A stretch of DNA of 64,000 nt from Vibrio aestuarianus (GCF_012395185.1 NZ_JAAZTU010000014.1:1-64000); one strand, 5' to 3'; counted from the first letter of the stretch, positions 29,227 to 40,828 are shown. Notes: generated by a model from the letters alone, not told the origin. Made by a program: numbers and translations.

Positions 29227-29856
29227 ATGAATGCTAAATTTATTGTTGTAGAAGGCCTTGAAGGCGCAGGAAAAAGTACGGCGATTCAAGCGATCACGGA
29301 AACATTAAAAGAGTTCGGTGTTAATAATATCACTAATACGCGAGAGCCTGGCGGTACGGTTCTCGCTGAAAAAATGCGCGCATTAGTAAAAGAAGAACAT
29401 GACGGTGAAGTATTACAGGATATGACTGAGTTGTTGCTAATGTACGCAGCACGAGTTCAATTGGTTGAGAATGTCATTAAGCCAGCATTATCTGCAGGTA
29501 ACTGGGTTGTGGGTGATCGCCATGATATGTCTTCCCAAGCGTACCAAGGTGGTGGGAGACAAATCCCTCTCGATACCATGCGTAATTTAAAAGCGGTAAC
29601 TTTAGGTGATTTTAAACCCGATTTTACACTGTATTTAGACCTTGATCCTCGTATAGGACTTGAGCGAGCAAAAGGTCGTGGTGAGCTAGATCGTATTGAA
29701 AAAATGGATATCAGCTTTTTTGAGCGTACTCGAAGTCGTTATCTTGAACTGGCAGAGTCGGAGACAAATGTTGCTATTATTGATGCAGAGCAGCCAATAG
29801 AAAGCGTTGCAGCAGCAATTAAAGCGGCGTTAATTCAATGGTTGAAAATGCAATAG
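29227..29856 (+). CDS. tmk: Thymidylate kinase
   Basis: Tmk phosphorylates dTMP to dTDP. The 209-aa protein has the P-loop GLEGAGKST (residues 9-17), the DR-containing [15 protein letters not shown] and TREPGGT. Two bp separate it from mltG, so it is translationally coupled in the same operon. Confidence 0.96.
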   Translation: MNAKFIVVEGLEGAGKSTAIQAITETLKEFGVNNITNTREPGGTVLAEKMRALVKEEHDGEVLQDMTELLLMYAARVQLVENVIKPALSAGNWVVGDRHDMSSQAYQGGGRQIPLDTMRNLKAVTLGDFKPDFTLYLDLDPRIGLERAKGRGELDRIEKMDISFFERTRSRYLELAESETNVAIIDAEQPIESVAAAIKAALIQWLKMQ

Positions 29857-29866
29857 GATAGTGCAT

Positions 29867-30835
29867 ATGAACTCCCTATATCCTTGGTTGACAAGCTACT
29901 GGCAGCAGTGGCAACACAACCTTGCCAATCAGCGTTTTCCGGCGGCGACGTTACTCGTTTCTCCTAAAGGACTAGGTGCTGAACAATTAGTTGATCGTCT
30001 TAGTGGTGCGTTGATGTGTTCACATCAGCCTATAGAAGCTTGTGGTTTTTGCCACAGTTGCGATCTGATGAAATCTGGCAGTCATCCTGATTTTCATCGA
30101 ATTTTCCCAGAGAAAGAAGGAAAATCGATCACGGTCGACCAAATACGTCAGTGTAATAAATTGGCGCAAGAATCAGCTCAACTGTCTGGTGCTCGGGTTA
30201 TTATCATTGAACCTGCTGACGCAATGAATGAATCAGCAGCGAATGCACTCTTAAAGACGTTGGAATCTCCAGGCAAAAACTGTTTTTTCATATTGGTCGC
30301 TTCACGCATTAACCACTTGCTACCGACCATTACTAGCCGTTGTCAAAAAACGCTATTGACTTCGCCAAGTTCGCTCGATGTATCGCAGTGGCTGAGTTCG
30401 CAAACCTCACAAGTAATTCCTGCGTATGTGGCGCATCTTAACCAAAATTCGCCGCTTAACACATTAGCCTTTGTCAATTCTGGTGAATTAGATAAATATC
30501 AAGCCTTTGAAAAGAGTTTTTTAGATGTTTTCGCGAATTCCAACGCTGATGTATCCGCTTGGGCAAAACAAATCGCTAATGAACCTGCTAAGCATTTAGC
30601 TTGGCTTTGGACTATCCTCACTGATACGCAGAAGGTTCAGTTTGGTTTGACACAAGATGATTTTGTTCCAGTGAGCTTTTCTTTGGCTAAGCAAATCTCT
30701 TATCCGGTGCTTTTTCAACAAACGAATGCACTAATACGCTTAATGGAAAAGCTAACAACCTTTAGTGGTCTCAATTGTGAACTGCTAGCAATGAATTGGT
30801 TATTTGATTTTAATAATGAGGAATTATGTTCGTAG
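29867..30835 (+). CDS. holB: DNA polymerase III subunit delta'
   Basis: HolB is the stator of the clamp loader. The 322-aa protein shows the zinc-binding cysteine cluster (CSHQPIEACGFCHSC, about 50-64) and an AAA+ fold with a degenerate nucleotide site and SRC-like segment (TSRCQKT). ATG 29867 has AGGA eight nt upstream; the GTG at 29861 is too close to it. Overlaps ycfH by 10 bp. Confidence 0.93.
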   Translation: MNSLYPWLTSYWQQWQHNLANQRFPAATLLVSPKGLGAEQLVDRLSGALMCSHQPIEACGFCHSCDLMKSGSHPDFHRIFPEKEGKSITVDQIRQCNKLAQESAQLSGARVIIIEPADAMNESAANALLKTLESPGKNCFFILVASRINHLLPTITSRCQKTLLTSPSSLDVSQWLSSQTSQVIPAYVAHLNQNSPLNTLAFVNSGELDKYQAFEKSFLDVFANSNADVSAWAKQIANEPAKHLAWLWTILTDTQKVQFGLTQDDFVPVSFSLAKQISYPVLFQQTNALIRLMEKLTTFSGLNCELLAMNWLFDFNNEELCS

Positions 30836-31593
30836 ATTCACATTGCCACTTAGATAAGCTTGATTATGAAGAACTCCATACCAGTGTGGCTGATGTAGTT
30901 GAGAAAGCATCTCAAGCCAATGTAAAACAGCTTCTTTCCGTTGGCGTCACATTGGATTCTTTCGACAATATGCTTGAGATGATCGAGCCGTTTGACAATG
31001 TTCACGCATCTTGTGGGGTTCATCCATTAGATGTTGAAAGTGAATTTGAGCTCGATCGTTTCCATAGGTATGCTAAAAATCCGAAAGTTGTGGCGATCGG
31101 TGAGACGGGACTTGATTACCATTACCAACCAGAAACAGCTGACCTACAGAAGTTACGTTTTGCCCAGCATATCGAAACCGCTGTTTCACTGAATAAGCCG
31201 CTAATTATTCATACTCGCAATGCTCGCGCTGATACATTAGATATGCTGCGAAATGGGAGAGCAGAAAAGTGTGGTGGGGTGATTCACTGTTTTACTGAAG
31301 ATCTCGCTTTTGCACAGGCAGCCATGGACTTAGGTTTTTATATTTCTATTTCTGGAATTGTCACTTTCCGGCAGGCTACAGAATTAAAAGAAGTTGTTAA
31401 AGCTTTGCCTCTTGAACGGCTGCTTATTGAAACTGATTCGCCTTATCTTGCGCCTGTTCCTCATCGAGGAAAGCAGAACCAACCAGCCTATGTTGTCGAG
31501 GTTGCTGCCTATATTGCACAGCTAAAAGGTGTATCCTTGAAAGAGATTGGACAAAAAACCACCAAAAACTATCAAGATCTTTTTTTGCGATAG
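30826..31593 (+). CDS. ycfH: TatD-family metal-dependent hydrolase YcfH
   Basis: This 255-aa TIM-barrel hydrolase has the metal ligands in SHCHLD, GETGLDYH, the histidines of IIHTRNA and IHCFTE, and the Asp of ETDSPYLAP. The TatD family shows DNase and other deoxyribonuclease-like activities; the physiological substrate of YcfH is not defined. Last gene of the fab-tmk-holB stretch, ended by the hairpin at 31613. Confidence 0.92.
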   Translation: MFVDSHCHLDKLDYEELHTSVADVVEKASQANVKQLLSVGVTLDSFDNMLEMIEPFDNVHASCGVHPLDVESEFELDRFHRYAKNPKVVAIGETGLDYHYQPETADLQKLRFAQHIETAVSLNKPLIIHTRNARADTLDMLRNGRAEKCGGVIHCFTEDLAFAQAAMDLGFYISISGIVTFRQATELKEVVKALPLERLLIETDSPYLAPVPHRGKQNQPAYVVEVAAYIAQLKGVSLKEIGQKTTKNYQDLFLR

Positions 31594-31612
31594 AAACTAA
31601 ACTTTGTATGGT

Positions 31613-31638
31613 AAAGGAGTGTAAGCTCCTTTTTTTTG
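31613..31638 (+). terminator. Terminator after ycfH
   Basis: AAAGGAG / CTCCTTT with a 6-nt loop, followed by a T-run, 20 bp after the ycfH stop. Confidence 0.88.
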
Positions 31639-33469
<1,831 letters not shown>

Positions 33470-33495
33470 TCACTCTCTATCCCCTATAAGGTAAT

Positions 33496-33522
33496 AAAGG
33501 AGACTTCGGTCTCCTTTTTTTT
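33496..33522 (+). terminator. ptsG terminator
   Basis: AAAGGAGAC-TTCG-GTCTCC, a stable tetraloop hairpin, is followed by eight T. Confidence 0.92.
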
Positions 33523-33969
33523 CTTTAATTATTTCAATTTTTTAACGTAATTCTTCAGGCTCGAACTAGGTATTTGGTGTGATGATGGCAAGCATTGCTA
33601 AGTATAACTGTGTGAGTGCATGAGGAAGTTAACGTTTTCCATCGCATCATTCAGCCTTACATCATGTTTGCACTGTGGGAGATTCTTGACTGAGCTTTGC
33701 CGAGAGCTGAGCTACTATCCCAAGGCAAGAACAGGTGCGGTGCATTTAACGCTATACTAAGGGTGAGCAAACAGCGGTGACTTTTGCTTAACTTGTTGCA
33801 AGGGTATTGGCAGCAATGACTTAGTTGAGCGAGCGTAAAAATACCTCTAGGTTTGGCTAGTGGTATGGTAAGGCAACGTTTAGATATAGGCCTAGAGTGG
33901 CATGCAGGGGATTTTATGGGGTAATCAGTAGCATTTTCCTTGCAGCATGGTATTTATTTTTTTAAATAT
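33523..33969. other. Unexplained 450-bp intergenic stretch
   Basis: There is no open frame with coding character on either strand, and its composition is less A/T-rich than neighbouring intergenic DNA. Several self-complementary words occur, for example GAGCTTTGCCGAGAGCTGAGCT near 33695 (quoted in parts: GAGCTTTGCC, GAGAGCTGAGCT), and G-rich words such as CAGGGGATTTTATGGGG near 33906. It does not look like rnpB, csrB-type RNA or tmRNA. It may be a small-RNA locus or a decayed repeat. Confidence 0.35.
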
Positions 33970-34000
33970 AAAAATGCCGACATTGACTGTCGGCATTTAT
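33970..34000 (-). terminator. Terminator of the metP-metS operon
   Basis: AAATGCCGAC / GTCGGCATTT form a 10-bp stem with a 7-nt loop 22 bp past the small-subunit stop; a T-rich run follows on the minus strand. Confidence 0.88.
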
Positions 34001-34021
34001 ATTCTTTAAAGATATTTCGGT

Positions 34022-34123
34022 TTATGAGTCTTGCTTATTCATAGCCTTTTTAATGCAAATGGCAGCGCCACCCCATGTAATACCCAAACCAATAACCATC
34101 ATAATAATTGCGCTTGTTGTCAT
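34022..34123 (-). CDS. MetS-type small subunit of an NSS transporter
   Basis: This 33-aa protein (MTTSAIIMMVIGLGITWGG and a short KKAMNKQDS tail) is a single membrane helix with the GITWGG motif of the MetS small-subunit family, which pairs with MetP-type methionine/alanine importers. Its ATG overlaps the stop codon of the large-subunit gene (TAATG), and AGGAG lies 7 nt upstream. The overlap and family precedent support a two-component transporter. Substrate inferred. Confidence 0.88.
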   Translation of the reverse strand: MTTSAIIMMVIGLGITWGGAAICIKKAMNKQDS

Positions 34124-35583
34124 TAGTTGTGCTCCTTACTACTTGTTACGTTGATCGCTACACCGGTAGCAAATAACAGTGCGATCATCACCCAACCTAA
34201 TGTTAGGTCATAGCCACCGTAACCTTCAGTGAATAATGTTTGTAGCTTAGTGGCTACGATAATGGCAAGAATAACTGGCGAAACAAAACGTAGGCAGATA
34301 TCAAACCAAACACCAATATTAAAGTCTGAGATACTATTGACGTATTTACGTACATCTGAAATTTTGAATAGCCAAGTCATCAGCACAATTTCAACCAAGC
34401 AACTCACCATAATACCTACGTTGTTGGCAAAGTGATCAACAAGGTCAAGTAACAGTAAACCACCATTAGTAGCAAATGCCATTGAAACGACTAATCCAGT
34501 ACCGATAACAATGTTTGCTGCTTTTTTACGATTCCATTTTAGCTTATCCATTACCGCCGAGGTTACCGCTTCCATAATAGAGATATGAGAGCTTAGGCCA
34601 GCGACTACTAAAGCAAAGAAGAATAGTGGCCCTAAAATATAAGGCGCAGGAAGTAGGTTGATTGCCGCAGGTAGAGTCACAAATGCAAGACCGACACCAG
34701 CAGAAACGACTTCTGTTAATGGCTTACCTTGTTCTTGAGCCATATAGCCAAGAACAGAGAAAATCATAATACCCGCTAGAATTGAGAAACCACAGTTGAT
34801 CAACACGGTCATAAATGCGTTGTTAGTGATATCTGATTTTTCAGGCAGGTAGCTAGAATAGGCAAGCATGATGGCAAAGCCAATACTTAGAGTGAAGAAA
34901 ATTTGTCCATATGCAGCCGCCCAAACTTTCACATCCCAAATCTTGCTAAAATCAGGCTCAAACATATAGTTAACGCCGTCTAATGCTCCTGGAAGAAAAA
35001 TCATACGACCAATCAGCAGTAAGACCATAATGAAAAGTACTGGCATCATGATCTTAGAGGCGCGTTCAATCCCAGCTTTTACACCACCTACAATAGCGGC
35101 ATAAGTAATCGCCCAAGCAATGAGCATTGCAATGGCGATCTTCCACTGAATACTACCTAGATTAGTTGGTGAATTGTCACCCAAGCCTAAATAAGTACTA
35201 AAGAAAAAGGCATTGGTGTCCGTGCCCCAACTTTGAGTAAATGACATGCCGAAATAAGAGATAGCCCAGCCAATAACTGCAACATAGTAAACAGCAATGA
35301 CGGCAGCAACGCCAACTTGGAACCAACCTAACCATTCAAATTTAGCGTGAATTTTCGCTAACGTTGTTGGCGCAGAACCACGATGTTTTTGACCCATACT
35401 GAACTCTAGGATCATGAATGGAATTCCGGCGGTAATCATGGCAAAAAGGTAAGGGATGAAGAATGCACCACCACCATTTTCATAGGCCATATAAGGAAAA
35501 CGCCAAATGTTTCCTAAACCGATTGCTGAACCCACTGCGGCTAAAATGAATCCGGCTCGGGATCCCCATTGTTCTCGCTTCAT
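34123..35583 (-). CDS. Sodium-dependent neurotransmitter-symporter (NSS) family transporter
   Basis: This 486-aa polytopic protein with about 12 helices begins with the NSS signature GSAIGLGNIWRFPYMAYENG (residues 17-36), the unwound TM1 region that binds Na+ and amino acid. It resembles the large subunits (MetP) of methionine/alanine importers, and the coupled small-subunit gene supports this. Exact amino-acid specificity is not readable. ATG 35583 with a TAAAGGAG-like site (GGAGTAA) upstream. Confidence 0.88.
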   Translation of the reverse strand: MKREQWGSRAGFILAAVGSAIGLGNIWRFPYMAYENGGGAFFIPYLFAMITAGIPFMILEFSMGQKHRGSAPTTLAKIHAKFEWLGWFQVGVAAVIAVYYVAVIGWAISYFGMSFTQSWGTDTNAFFFSTYLGLGDNSPTNLGSIQWKIAIAMLIAWAITYAAIVGGVKAGIERASKIMMPVLFIMVLLLIGRMIFLPGALDGVNYMFEPDFSKIWDVKVWAAAYGQIFFTLSIGFAIMLAYSSYLPEKSDITNNAFMTVLINCGFSILAGIMIFSVLGYMAQEQGKPLTEVVSAGVGLAFVTLPAAINLLPAPYILGPLFFFALVVAGLSSHISIMEAVTSAVMDKLKWNRKKAANIVIGTGLVVSMAFATNGGLLLLDLVDHFANNVGIMVSCLVEIVLMTWLFKISDVRKYVNSISDFNIGVWFDICLRFVSPVILAIIVATKLQTLFTEGYGGYDLTLGWVMIALLFATGVAINVTSSKEHN

Positions 35584-36116
35584 AATTTACTCCTTTACGA
35601 CTCCCTGAGGTATGAAGCTTCTCTTTGGCTAGAGCCAGTTTTAGAATGATGAATACAGTAGGTGTGCTAAAGCGATCCTAAATATTTGTGCCTTCATCCA
35701 TGAACTGGCAAAAAGTTAGTTTTATATGTTGTCAGCCTTGAGATTTCTCAGAATATTGTTCTTAATTGTACGATGTGTGTTTGCGAAAACTGAAACAATC
35801 AGCTACGCATGGCATTGAGACTACAGACTAAAGTTGGTTAAGGCAATAGATTGTAAATGTTATTTTCTGGTTTTTTGATGGTTTATTAGTTGTTAAATTG
35901 TCATTTTTTTAGGGTAATGAGTAGGAAGAAGTCACAGTGGGTGGTTGATAAGGCTGTAATTTTTAGTTTTTTTAAATGATAAAACTATTTTTATTTCTAG
36001 GGTGTCTGACTGAAAAATAGACACTCACTAGTGGATATCACCGAAAATAGGCTGAGATACAAAAATTCTCAGTTTAGTTAAGTGATTAAAAAGCGTTTAT
36101 TGATGATACGAAGTTG
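35584..36116. other. Intergenic region upstream of the NSS transporter
   Basis: About 530 bp, A/T-rich, with no gene-like frame. It should hold the transporter promoter on its left side. No known operator could be identified. Confidence 0.4.
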
Positions 36117-36236
36117 GTATACCCAGTTGCATCTGTGTTGGCTACATTCGCTCACCCCAATCACATAGTTTATCTATGCTCATGGGGATGAACTCACTTA
36201 TCACCTATCTGCAACTTCAAGTTGTTTGGGTATATA
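36117..36236. repeat. ERIC-type intergenic repeat
   Basis: A roughly 120-bp imperfect palindrome runs from GTATACCCAGTTGCA to TGCAACTTCAAGTTG and TTTGGGTATA. The interior contains CTCACCCCAATCAC and its counterpart CATGGGGATGAACTCAC, the conserved ERIC/IRU words (TGGGGTGAG, CTGGGGAT). Such elements occur in Enterobacterales and Vibrio, are non-autonomous, and can fold as RNA. It lies 180 bp upstream of the YnhF-like gene. Confidence 0.82.
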
Positions 36237-36419
36237 TGTATATTTTGCAGGCAACGAAAATAATTTGATTATGTGTTTTCATTAACATAACTACATTAAC
36301 CAGTACCTTTATGATTGAGTTATTGTGATGATAACTCCATAATTGTATTTAGAAAATTAACAACACTTGAAGCGTTTTTATCCAGATGTTATTACTTTGT
36401 TGTATAGCAGGAGGTTTTT

Positions 36420-36509
36420 ATGGAACACGAACTCAAATACGCTTTAGTTATCACAGCAACAATTTTTGTTATTCTCATTGGTTATGGGCTAATCGTTATT
36501 ACTCATTAA
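36420..36509 (+). CDS. YnhF-like small membrane protein
   Basis: This 29-aa protein (MEHELKYALVITA at the start, GLIVITH at the end) has one transmembrane helix. It matches E. coli YnhF as I recall it in length, in the E/D-L-K-Y/F-A/S-L-V start, in the GL near the end and in the terminal His. A perfect AGGAGG lies 5 nt before the ATG. It ends 18 bp before the patatin-like gene, with which it is likely co-transcribed. Function unknown in all hosts. Confidence 0.75.
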   Translation: MEHELKYALVITATIFVILIGYGLIVITH

Positions 36510-36527
36510 TGACGGAGGGTTCTGCTG

Positions 36528-37694
36528 ATGAACAATAGTGGAACTGTCTCTGACAAAGAGAACAATGTCGATGTCGATCGATTTTCGAAGTACATTGGTG
36601 GTAAAAATGCATTAGTTGCTCAAGGTGGTGGGCAGAGAGGTATTTTTACTGCAGGTGTGTTAGATGCCTTCCTTTTATCTAATTTTGACCCCTTTCATGA
36701 ATTCTACGGTACCTCTGCAGGTGCACTCAACTTATGCGCTTATCTCTGCCGTCAGCGTGGTTTAGGTAAAGCGTTTATTTTAGACCTCACTACTGACCCC
36801 AACTTCTTTAACCTCTTTGGTTATGTACGGCGCAAACAATATTTAAATCTAGACTGGGCTTTGGACAGAATCTCTGAATTTCCGTACCGCTTAGATATTG
36901 ATATGGGCAGAAGAGTACTTGAGCAGCGACAAGCTTACGCTGCGACAACCTCTGCAAGTACATTACATGATCATTATTTTCCTCTGCTTGGAGAGCGGTG
37001 GCGTGATGTATTAACCGCGACCTGCGCTATCCCACGTTTATATCCGCATGAAGTAAAATTAGATGATAGTGCGTATATTGATGGGGGAGTATCCGCTTCG
37101 ATACCGGTTCAGGAAGCGTGGAGGAAAGGCTCTCGTTTCGTTGCTGTTATCCGTACTGAGTGTGCTGACTACGACCCCAAAGCCAACACAACGCAACCGA
37201 AGCTTTCTTTTACTGGCGAAGCTCATTGGCTTTCTGAACCTTTGAATAATATTCAAGGGCAGTGGCAACAAAAGTTATCGCAATGGAAGCAAGATTGGAA
37301 TGGTTTCGTACAACAGAAAATTGAGCGAGCCAAAGAACAAAAAAAAGAACAAATCCATTTACAGTTACTTAACGGAGGTCGATGGCTTTTTGGTGCTGAT
37401 GATATTTATCGATTAAGCCATTTGATTGGCGATAAATTTGATTCTGGTCTCGCTGACATGCTTATGGTGCACTATCAAACTTATTCGCTCACTCAAGATT
37501 TTTTGCATAAACCACCTGATGATGTTTTTGTTCTGCAAATCGTTCCCAGTGAGCCTTTAAAATCGAATTCACTGTTGAGCAACAAAGATGACTTGCTTTA
37601 TGACTATGCATTAGGAGTAAAAGCAGGTTATGAATTTATTAAGCAGTTTGATAAAGCGCAGTCAGCGTATAAAGAGCGTATTAAACAACGTTAA
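36528..37694 (+). CDS. Patatin-like phospholipase (YjjU family)
   Basis: This 388-aa protein has the patatin catalytic dyad: Ser63 in FYGTSAGAL and Asp185 in YIDGGVSAS. It also has the oxyanion motif QGGGQRG (32-38). A C-terminal extension of about 190 residues follows the core, as in E. coli YjjU. There is no signal peptide, so it is probably cytoplasmic or membrane-associated and acts on glycerolipids. It has an ACGGAGGG site upstream and is convergent with pykA. Confidence 0.85.
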   Translation: MNNSGTVSDKENNVDVDRFSKYIGGKNALVAQGGGQRGIFTAGVLDAFLLSNFDPFHEFYGTSAGALNLCAYLCRQRGLGKAFILDLTTDPNFFNLFGYVRRKQYLNLDWALDRISEFPYRLDIDMGRRVLEQRQAYAATTSASTLHDHYFPLLGERWRDVLTATCAIPRLYPHEVKLDDSAYIDGGVSASIPVQEAWRKGSRFVAVIRTECADYDPKANTTQPKLSFTGEAHWLSEPLNNIQGQWQQKLSQWKQDWNGFVQQKIERAKEQKKEQIHLQLLNGGRWLFGADDIYRLSHLIGDKFDSGLADMLMVHYQTYSLTQDFLHKPPDDVFVLQIVPSEPLKSNSLLSNKDDLLYDYALGVKAGYEFIKQFDKAQSAYKERIKQR

Positions 37695-37789
37695 TTTGGA
37701 CGTGTTGGCGTTTCACTATAACAGCAACCTCGAAATTTCAACACGCCCTGATAACTCCGCTAGCGAGTAAAGTTATATCAGACAGTCAT

Positions 37790-39238
37790 TTACTCAAGAA
37801 CTGGTAAAATACGCATACAGTTGGTTGAGCCTTCTACATCCATAATGTCACCTTGTGTGATGATCACTAAGTCGCCAAATTTTAATAATTTTCGTTCTTT
37901 TAGTGTATTTAAAGCCGCCGCCGCGACGTCAAACCCGGAATCTGCTTTGGTGTTAAAATAGACGGGAGTCACTCCTCGGTATAAAGCGCAACGGTTTAAT
38001 GTTCGCTCATTGGGCGACATGGCGAATATCGGGAGAACAGAGTTGAGACGGGATGTCATCAGTGCCGTTCGCCCCGACTCGGTGAGTGTAACCATCGCTT
38101 TGACCCCTTCCATGTGATTAGCCGCATAAATTGTCGACATTGCGATCGTTTCTTCCGCGGTGACGAACGATGTATCAATACGATAATTTTGTTGGTTTGC
38201 TTCAATCATTTTTTCAGCCCCAACACAGACCTCAGCCATTGAGCGGACGGTTTCTATAGGATATTTCCCTGCCGCAGTTTCGCCTGACAGCATCACAGCA
38301 TCAGTGCCATCGAGTACCGCATTGGCTACATCCATCACCTCAGCGCGCGTCGGCATTGGATTTTCAACCATCGATTCCATCATTTGTGTTGCCGTAATGA
38401 CAACCCGATTAAGTTCTTTGGCACGACGGATGAGCTTTTTTTGAACTCCAACTAATTCTGGGTCGCCAATTTCAACACCTAAGTCTCCACGTGCAACCAT
38501 GATCACGTCAGATGCCATAATAATGTCATCAATATTTGCATCATTCGCTACAGTTTCCGCTCTTTCTACTTTTGCTACTAATTTCGTTTCTAGTCCAGCA
38601 TCGCGCGCCAAACGGCGTGCATATTTCATATCTTCTCCATTGCGAGGGAAGGATATGGCTAGATACTCAACTTTGATTTCTGCGGCCAGTAAGATGTCAC
38701 GCTTATCCTTTTCTGTTAAAGCATTAGCAGACAAGCCACCGCCTTTTTTATTGATCCCTTTATTGTTAGATAGAGGGCCTCCTACGGTGACGATGGTGTG
38801 AATTTTCGCACCATCAACACTTGTGACTTGAAGCTGCACTCGACCATCATCTAACAGTAATAAGTCATTACATTGCACGTCTTGAGGAAGCTTTTTATAG
38901 TCAATTCCGACCGAATCTTGATCACCTTCACCCGCTGGGAGGTCGGCATCAAGAATAAATTTGTCACCGTCATTTAACAGAATTTTACCTTCTTTAAATG
39001 TAGATACTCGAATTTTTGGGCCTTGCAAGTCACCGAGTATGGCAACATGGCGACCTAATTTTGCGGCAATGGCGCGTACTTTTTGAGCGCGTAATATATG
39101 GTCTTCAGCACTACCGTGTGAAAAATTCATACGAACGACATTTGCACCAGCTCTGATGATGGCTTCTAATACTTCACCTTTGTCTGTCGATGGCCCTAAT
39201 GTAGTGACAATTTTTGTTCTTCTTAATGCAGGGATCAT
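37790..39238 (-). CDS. pykA: Pyruvate kinase II
   Basis: PykA makes pyruvate and ATP from PEP. The 482-aa protein resembles E. coli PykA over its full length ([16 protein letters not shown] at the start, [24 protein letters not shown] with the K/Mg2+-site signature). ATG 39238 has GGAGAG upstream; the frame extends to 39310 without a good site. The length and the [11 protein letters not shown] block favour PykA over PykF. Divergent from mlc; no clear terminator, though a weak ATAACT-AGTTAT hairpin lies at about 37750. Confidence 0.95.
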   Translation of the reverse strand: MIPALRRTKIVTTLGPSTDKGEVLEAIIRAGANVVRMNFSHGSAEDHILRAQKVRAIAAKLGRHVAILGDLQGPKIRVSTFKEGKILLNDGDKFILDADLPAGEGDQDSVGIDYKKLPQDVQCNDLLLLDDGRVQLQVTSVDGAKIHTIVTVGGPLSNNKGINKKGGGLSANALTEKDKRDILLAAEIKVEYLAISFPRNGEDMKYARRLARDAGLETKLVAKVERAETVANDANIDDIIMASDVIMVARGDLGVEIGDPELVGVQKKLIRRAKELNRVVITATQMMESMVENPMPTRAEVMDVANAVLDGTDAVMLSGETAAGKYPIETVRSMAEVCVGAEKMIEANQQNYRIDTSFVTAEETIAMSTIYAANHMEGVKAMVTLTESGRTALMTSRLNSVLPIFAMSPNERTLNRCALYRGVTPVYFNTKADSGFDVAAAALNTLKERKLLKFGDLVIITQGDIMDVEGSTNCMRILPVLE

Positions 39239-39519
39239 TGTGCTCTCCGTTAATAGCATGGTGATACTGAGATAAGTATATGCAAGATCTCGCAAAATGA
39301 AGCGCATCAATGAGTATTTATTGTGTTAGAAATGATATTTTTCGAGAGAAAATAAGACTTACTTCGCATTTGAATTATGTAAAAAATCAGTGGTGGCTTG
39401 AGTTAATTGGCAAAGATCCATGTATATCCGTGATGCTTGTCACGGCAATATACCAAAGCGCTTCACAATTACTTCGCAAAGTAAAAAAATTAGCATGTTA
39501 TTGATTTCTGGAGCTCCCA

Positions 39520-40737
39520 ATGTACATGGCTCAACCAGGCCATATTGATCATATCAAACAGGTCAATGCTGGTCGTGTATATAAACTCATCGACCAAAAA
39601 GGTCCCATTTCTCGTATTGATTTATCAAAGGAGAGTGAGCTTGCACCTGCAAGTATTACAAAAATTACCCGTGAGTTGATTGAAGCTCATTTGATCCATG
39701 AGACAACAGTACAAGAAGCCATTAGTCGTGGTCGTCCTGCAGTAGGTTTACAGACGAACAATGAAGGTTGGCAGTTTTTATCGATGCGTTTAGGTCGAGG
39801 CTACTTGACGATTGCGTTGCATGAACTTGGTGGTGATGTGCTGATCGATACCAAGATAGAAATTCATGAACTGGACCAAGACGATGTACTTGCACGGTTA
39901 CTTTATGAAATAGAAGAGTTTTTTCAAACTTACTCTTCTCAATTAGACCGAGTGACCAGTATCGCAATTACTTTGCCTGGTTTAGTCAATTCTGAACAAG
40001 GCATCGTGTTGCAAATGCCACATTACAATGTGGAGAATTTAGCGTTAGGTCCAGAGATTTATAAGGCAACTGGCCTGCCCGTTTTCATTGCCAATGATAC
40101 TCGAGCTTGGGCGCTAGCTGAAAAGCTGTTTGGTCACTCACAAGACAACGACAACTCTGTTCTTATCTCGATTCACCATGGTTTAGGGGCTGGTATCATT
40201 CTAGATGGTCGGGTATTGCAAGGGCGGCATGGTAATATTGGTGAATTAGGTCATATCCAAATCGATTCTAACGGCAAACGATGTCACTGTGGAAATATTG
40301 GTTGTTTAGAAACAGTGGCAAGTTCGCAAGCTATTCGTGAAGAAGTATCACAGCGTATTGCCGCAGGTGAAGCGTCGTCTTTAGCGGCTCAAAGTGAAAT
40401 TACGATTGAGGACATTTGCGCCGCAGCGGCGGATGGTGACCCACTTGCCGTTGATGTAATTGAAAAGCTTGGTCGTTATCTTGGTGCGGCTATTGCTATT
40501 GTCATTAACTTATTTAACCCTGAAAAAATATTAATTGGTGGGGTCATTAATCAAGCAAAGAGTGTGTTATATCCTGCCATTCAAACATGCATTGAAGAGC
40601 AAAGCTTACCGGTTTATCACCAAGACCTCGAATTAGTAGAGTCTCGTTTTTATAAACAGGCGACGATGCCAGGGGCGGCGTTAATCAAACAAGCACTTTA
40701 TGATGGGCTTTTATTGATGAAGGTGGTTGAAGGCTAA
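39520..40737 (+). CDS. mlc: ROK-family repressor Mlc
   Basis: Mlc represses ptsG and other sugar genes; in E. coli it is released when dephosphorylated PtsG captures it at the membrane. The 405-aa protein has an N-terminal winged helix-turn-helix (about 15-75: GPISRIDLSKESELAPASIT region), a ROK domain, and the zinc-binding motif CHCGNIGC (near 250). The N-terminus QPGHIDHIKQ matches E. coli Mlc rather than NagC. ATG 39520 has GGAG 6 nt upstream. The target ptsG is 6 kb away in this window. Confidence 0.93.
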   Translation: MYMAQPGHIDHIKQVNAGRVYKLIDQKGPISRIDLSKESELAPASITKITRELIEAHLIHETTVQEAISRGRPAVGLQTNNEGWQFLSMRLGRGYLTIALHELGGDVLIDTKIEIHELDQDDVLARLLYEIEEFFQTYSSQLDRVTSIAITLPGLVNSEQGIVLQMPHYNVENLALGPEIYKATGLPVFIANDTRAWALAEKLFGHSQDNDNSVLISIHHGLGAGIILDGRVLQGRHGNIGELGHIQIDSNGKRCHCGNIGCLETVASSQAIREEVSQRIAAGEASSLAAQSEITIEDICAAAADGDPLAVDVIEKLGRYLGAAIAIVINLFNPEKILIGGVINQAKSVLYPAIQTCIEEQSLPVYHQDLELVESRFYKQATMPGAALIKQALYDGLLLMKVVEG

Positions 40738-40774
40738 TTTTTGCGTCTTTAATTGATTTATATTTTTTACAATG

Positions 40775-40815
40775 AACCCATATAGCTATACTGTTATATG
40801 GGTTTACTTTTTAAT
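40775..40815 (+). terminator. mlc terminator
   Basis: AACCCATATA / TATATGGGTT form a perfect 10-bp stem with a 10-nt loop, followed by TTACTTTTTAATTT. Its position just before cheV supports the later cheV start. Confidence 0.75.
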
Positions 40816-40828
40816 TTCGGGATTTCGT

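Noticed and set aside
33523..33969. csrB-, rnpB- or tmRNA-type RNA gene
   Set aside because: Too few GGA motifs for CsrB, no RNase P core (such as GAGGAAAGTCCGGGC) and no tmRNA ends. Left as unexplained.
39310..39504. 64-aa frame between pykA and mlc
   Set aside because: No ribosome binding site, no domain, and it spans the expected divergent promoters.
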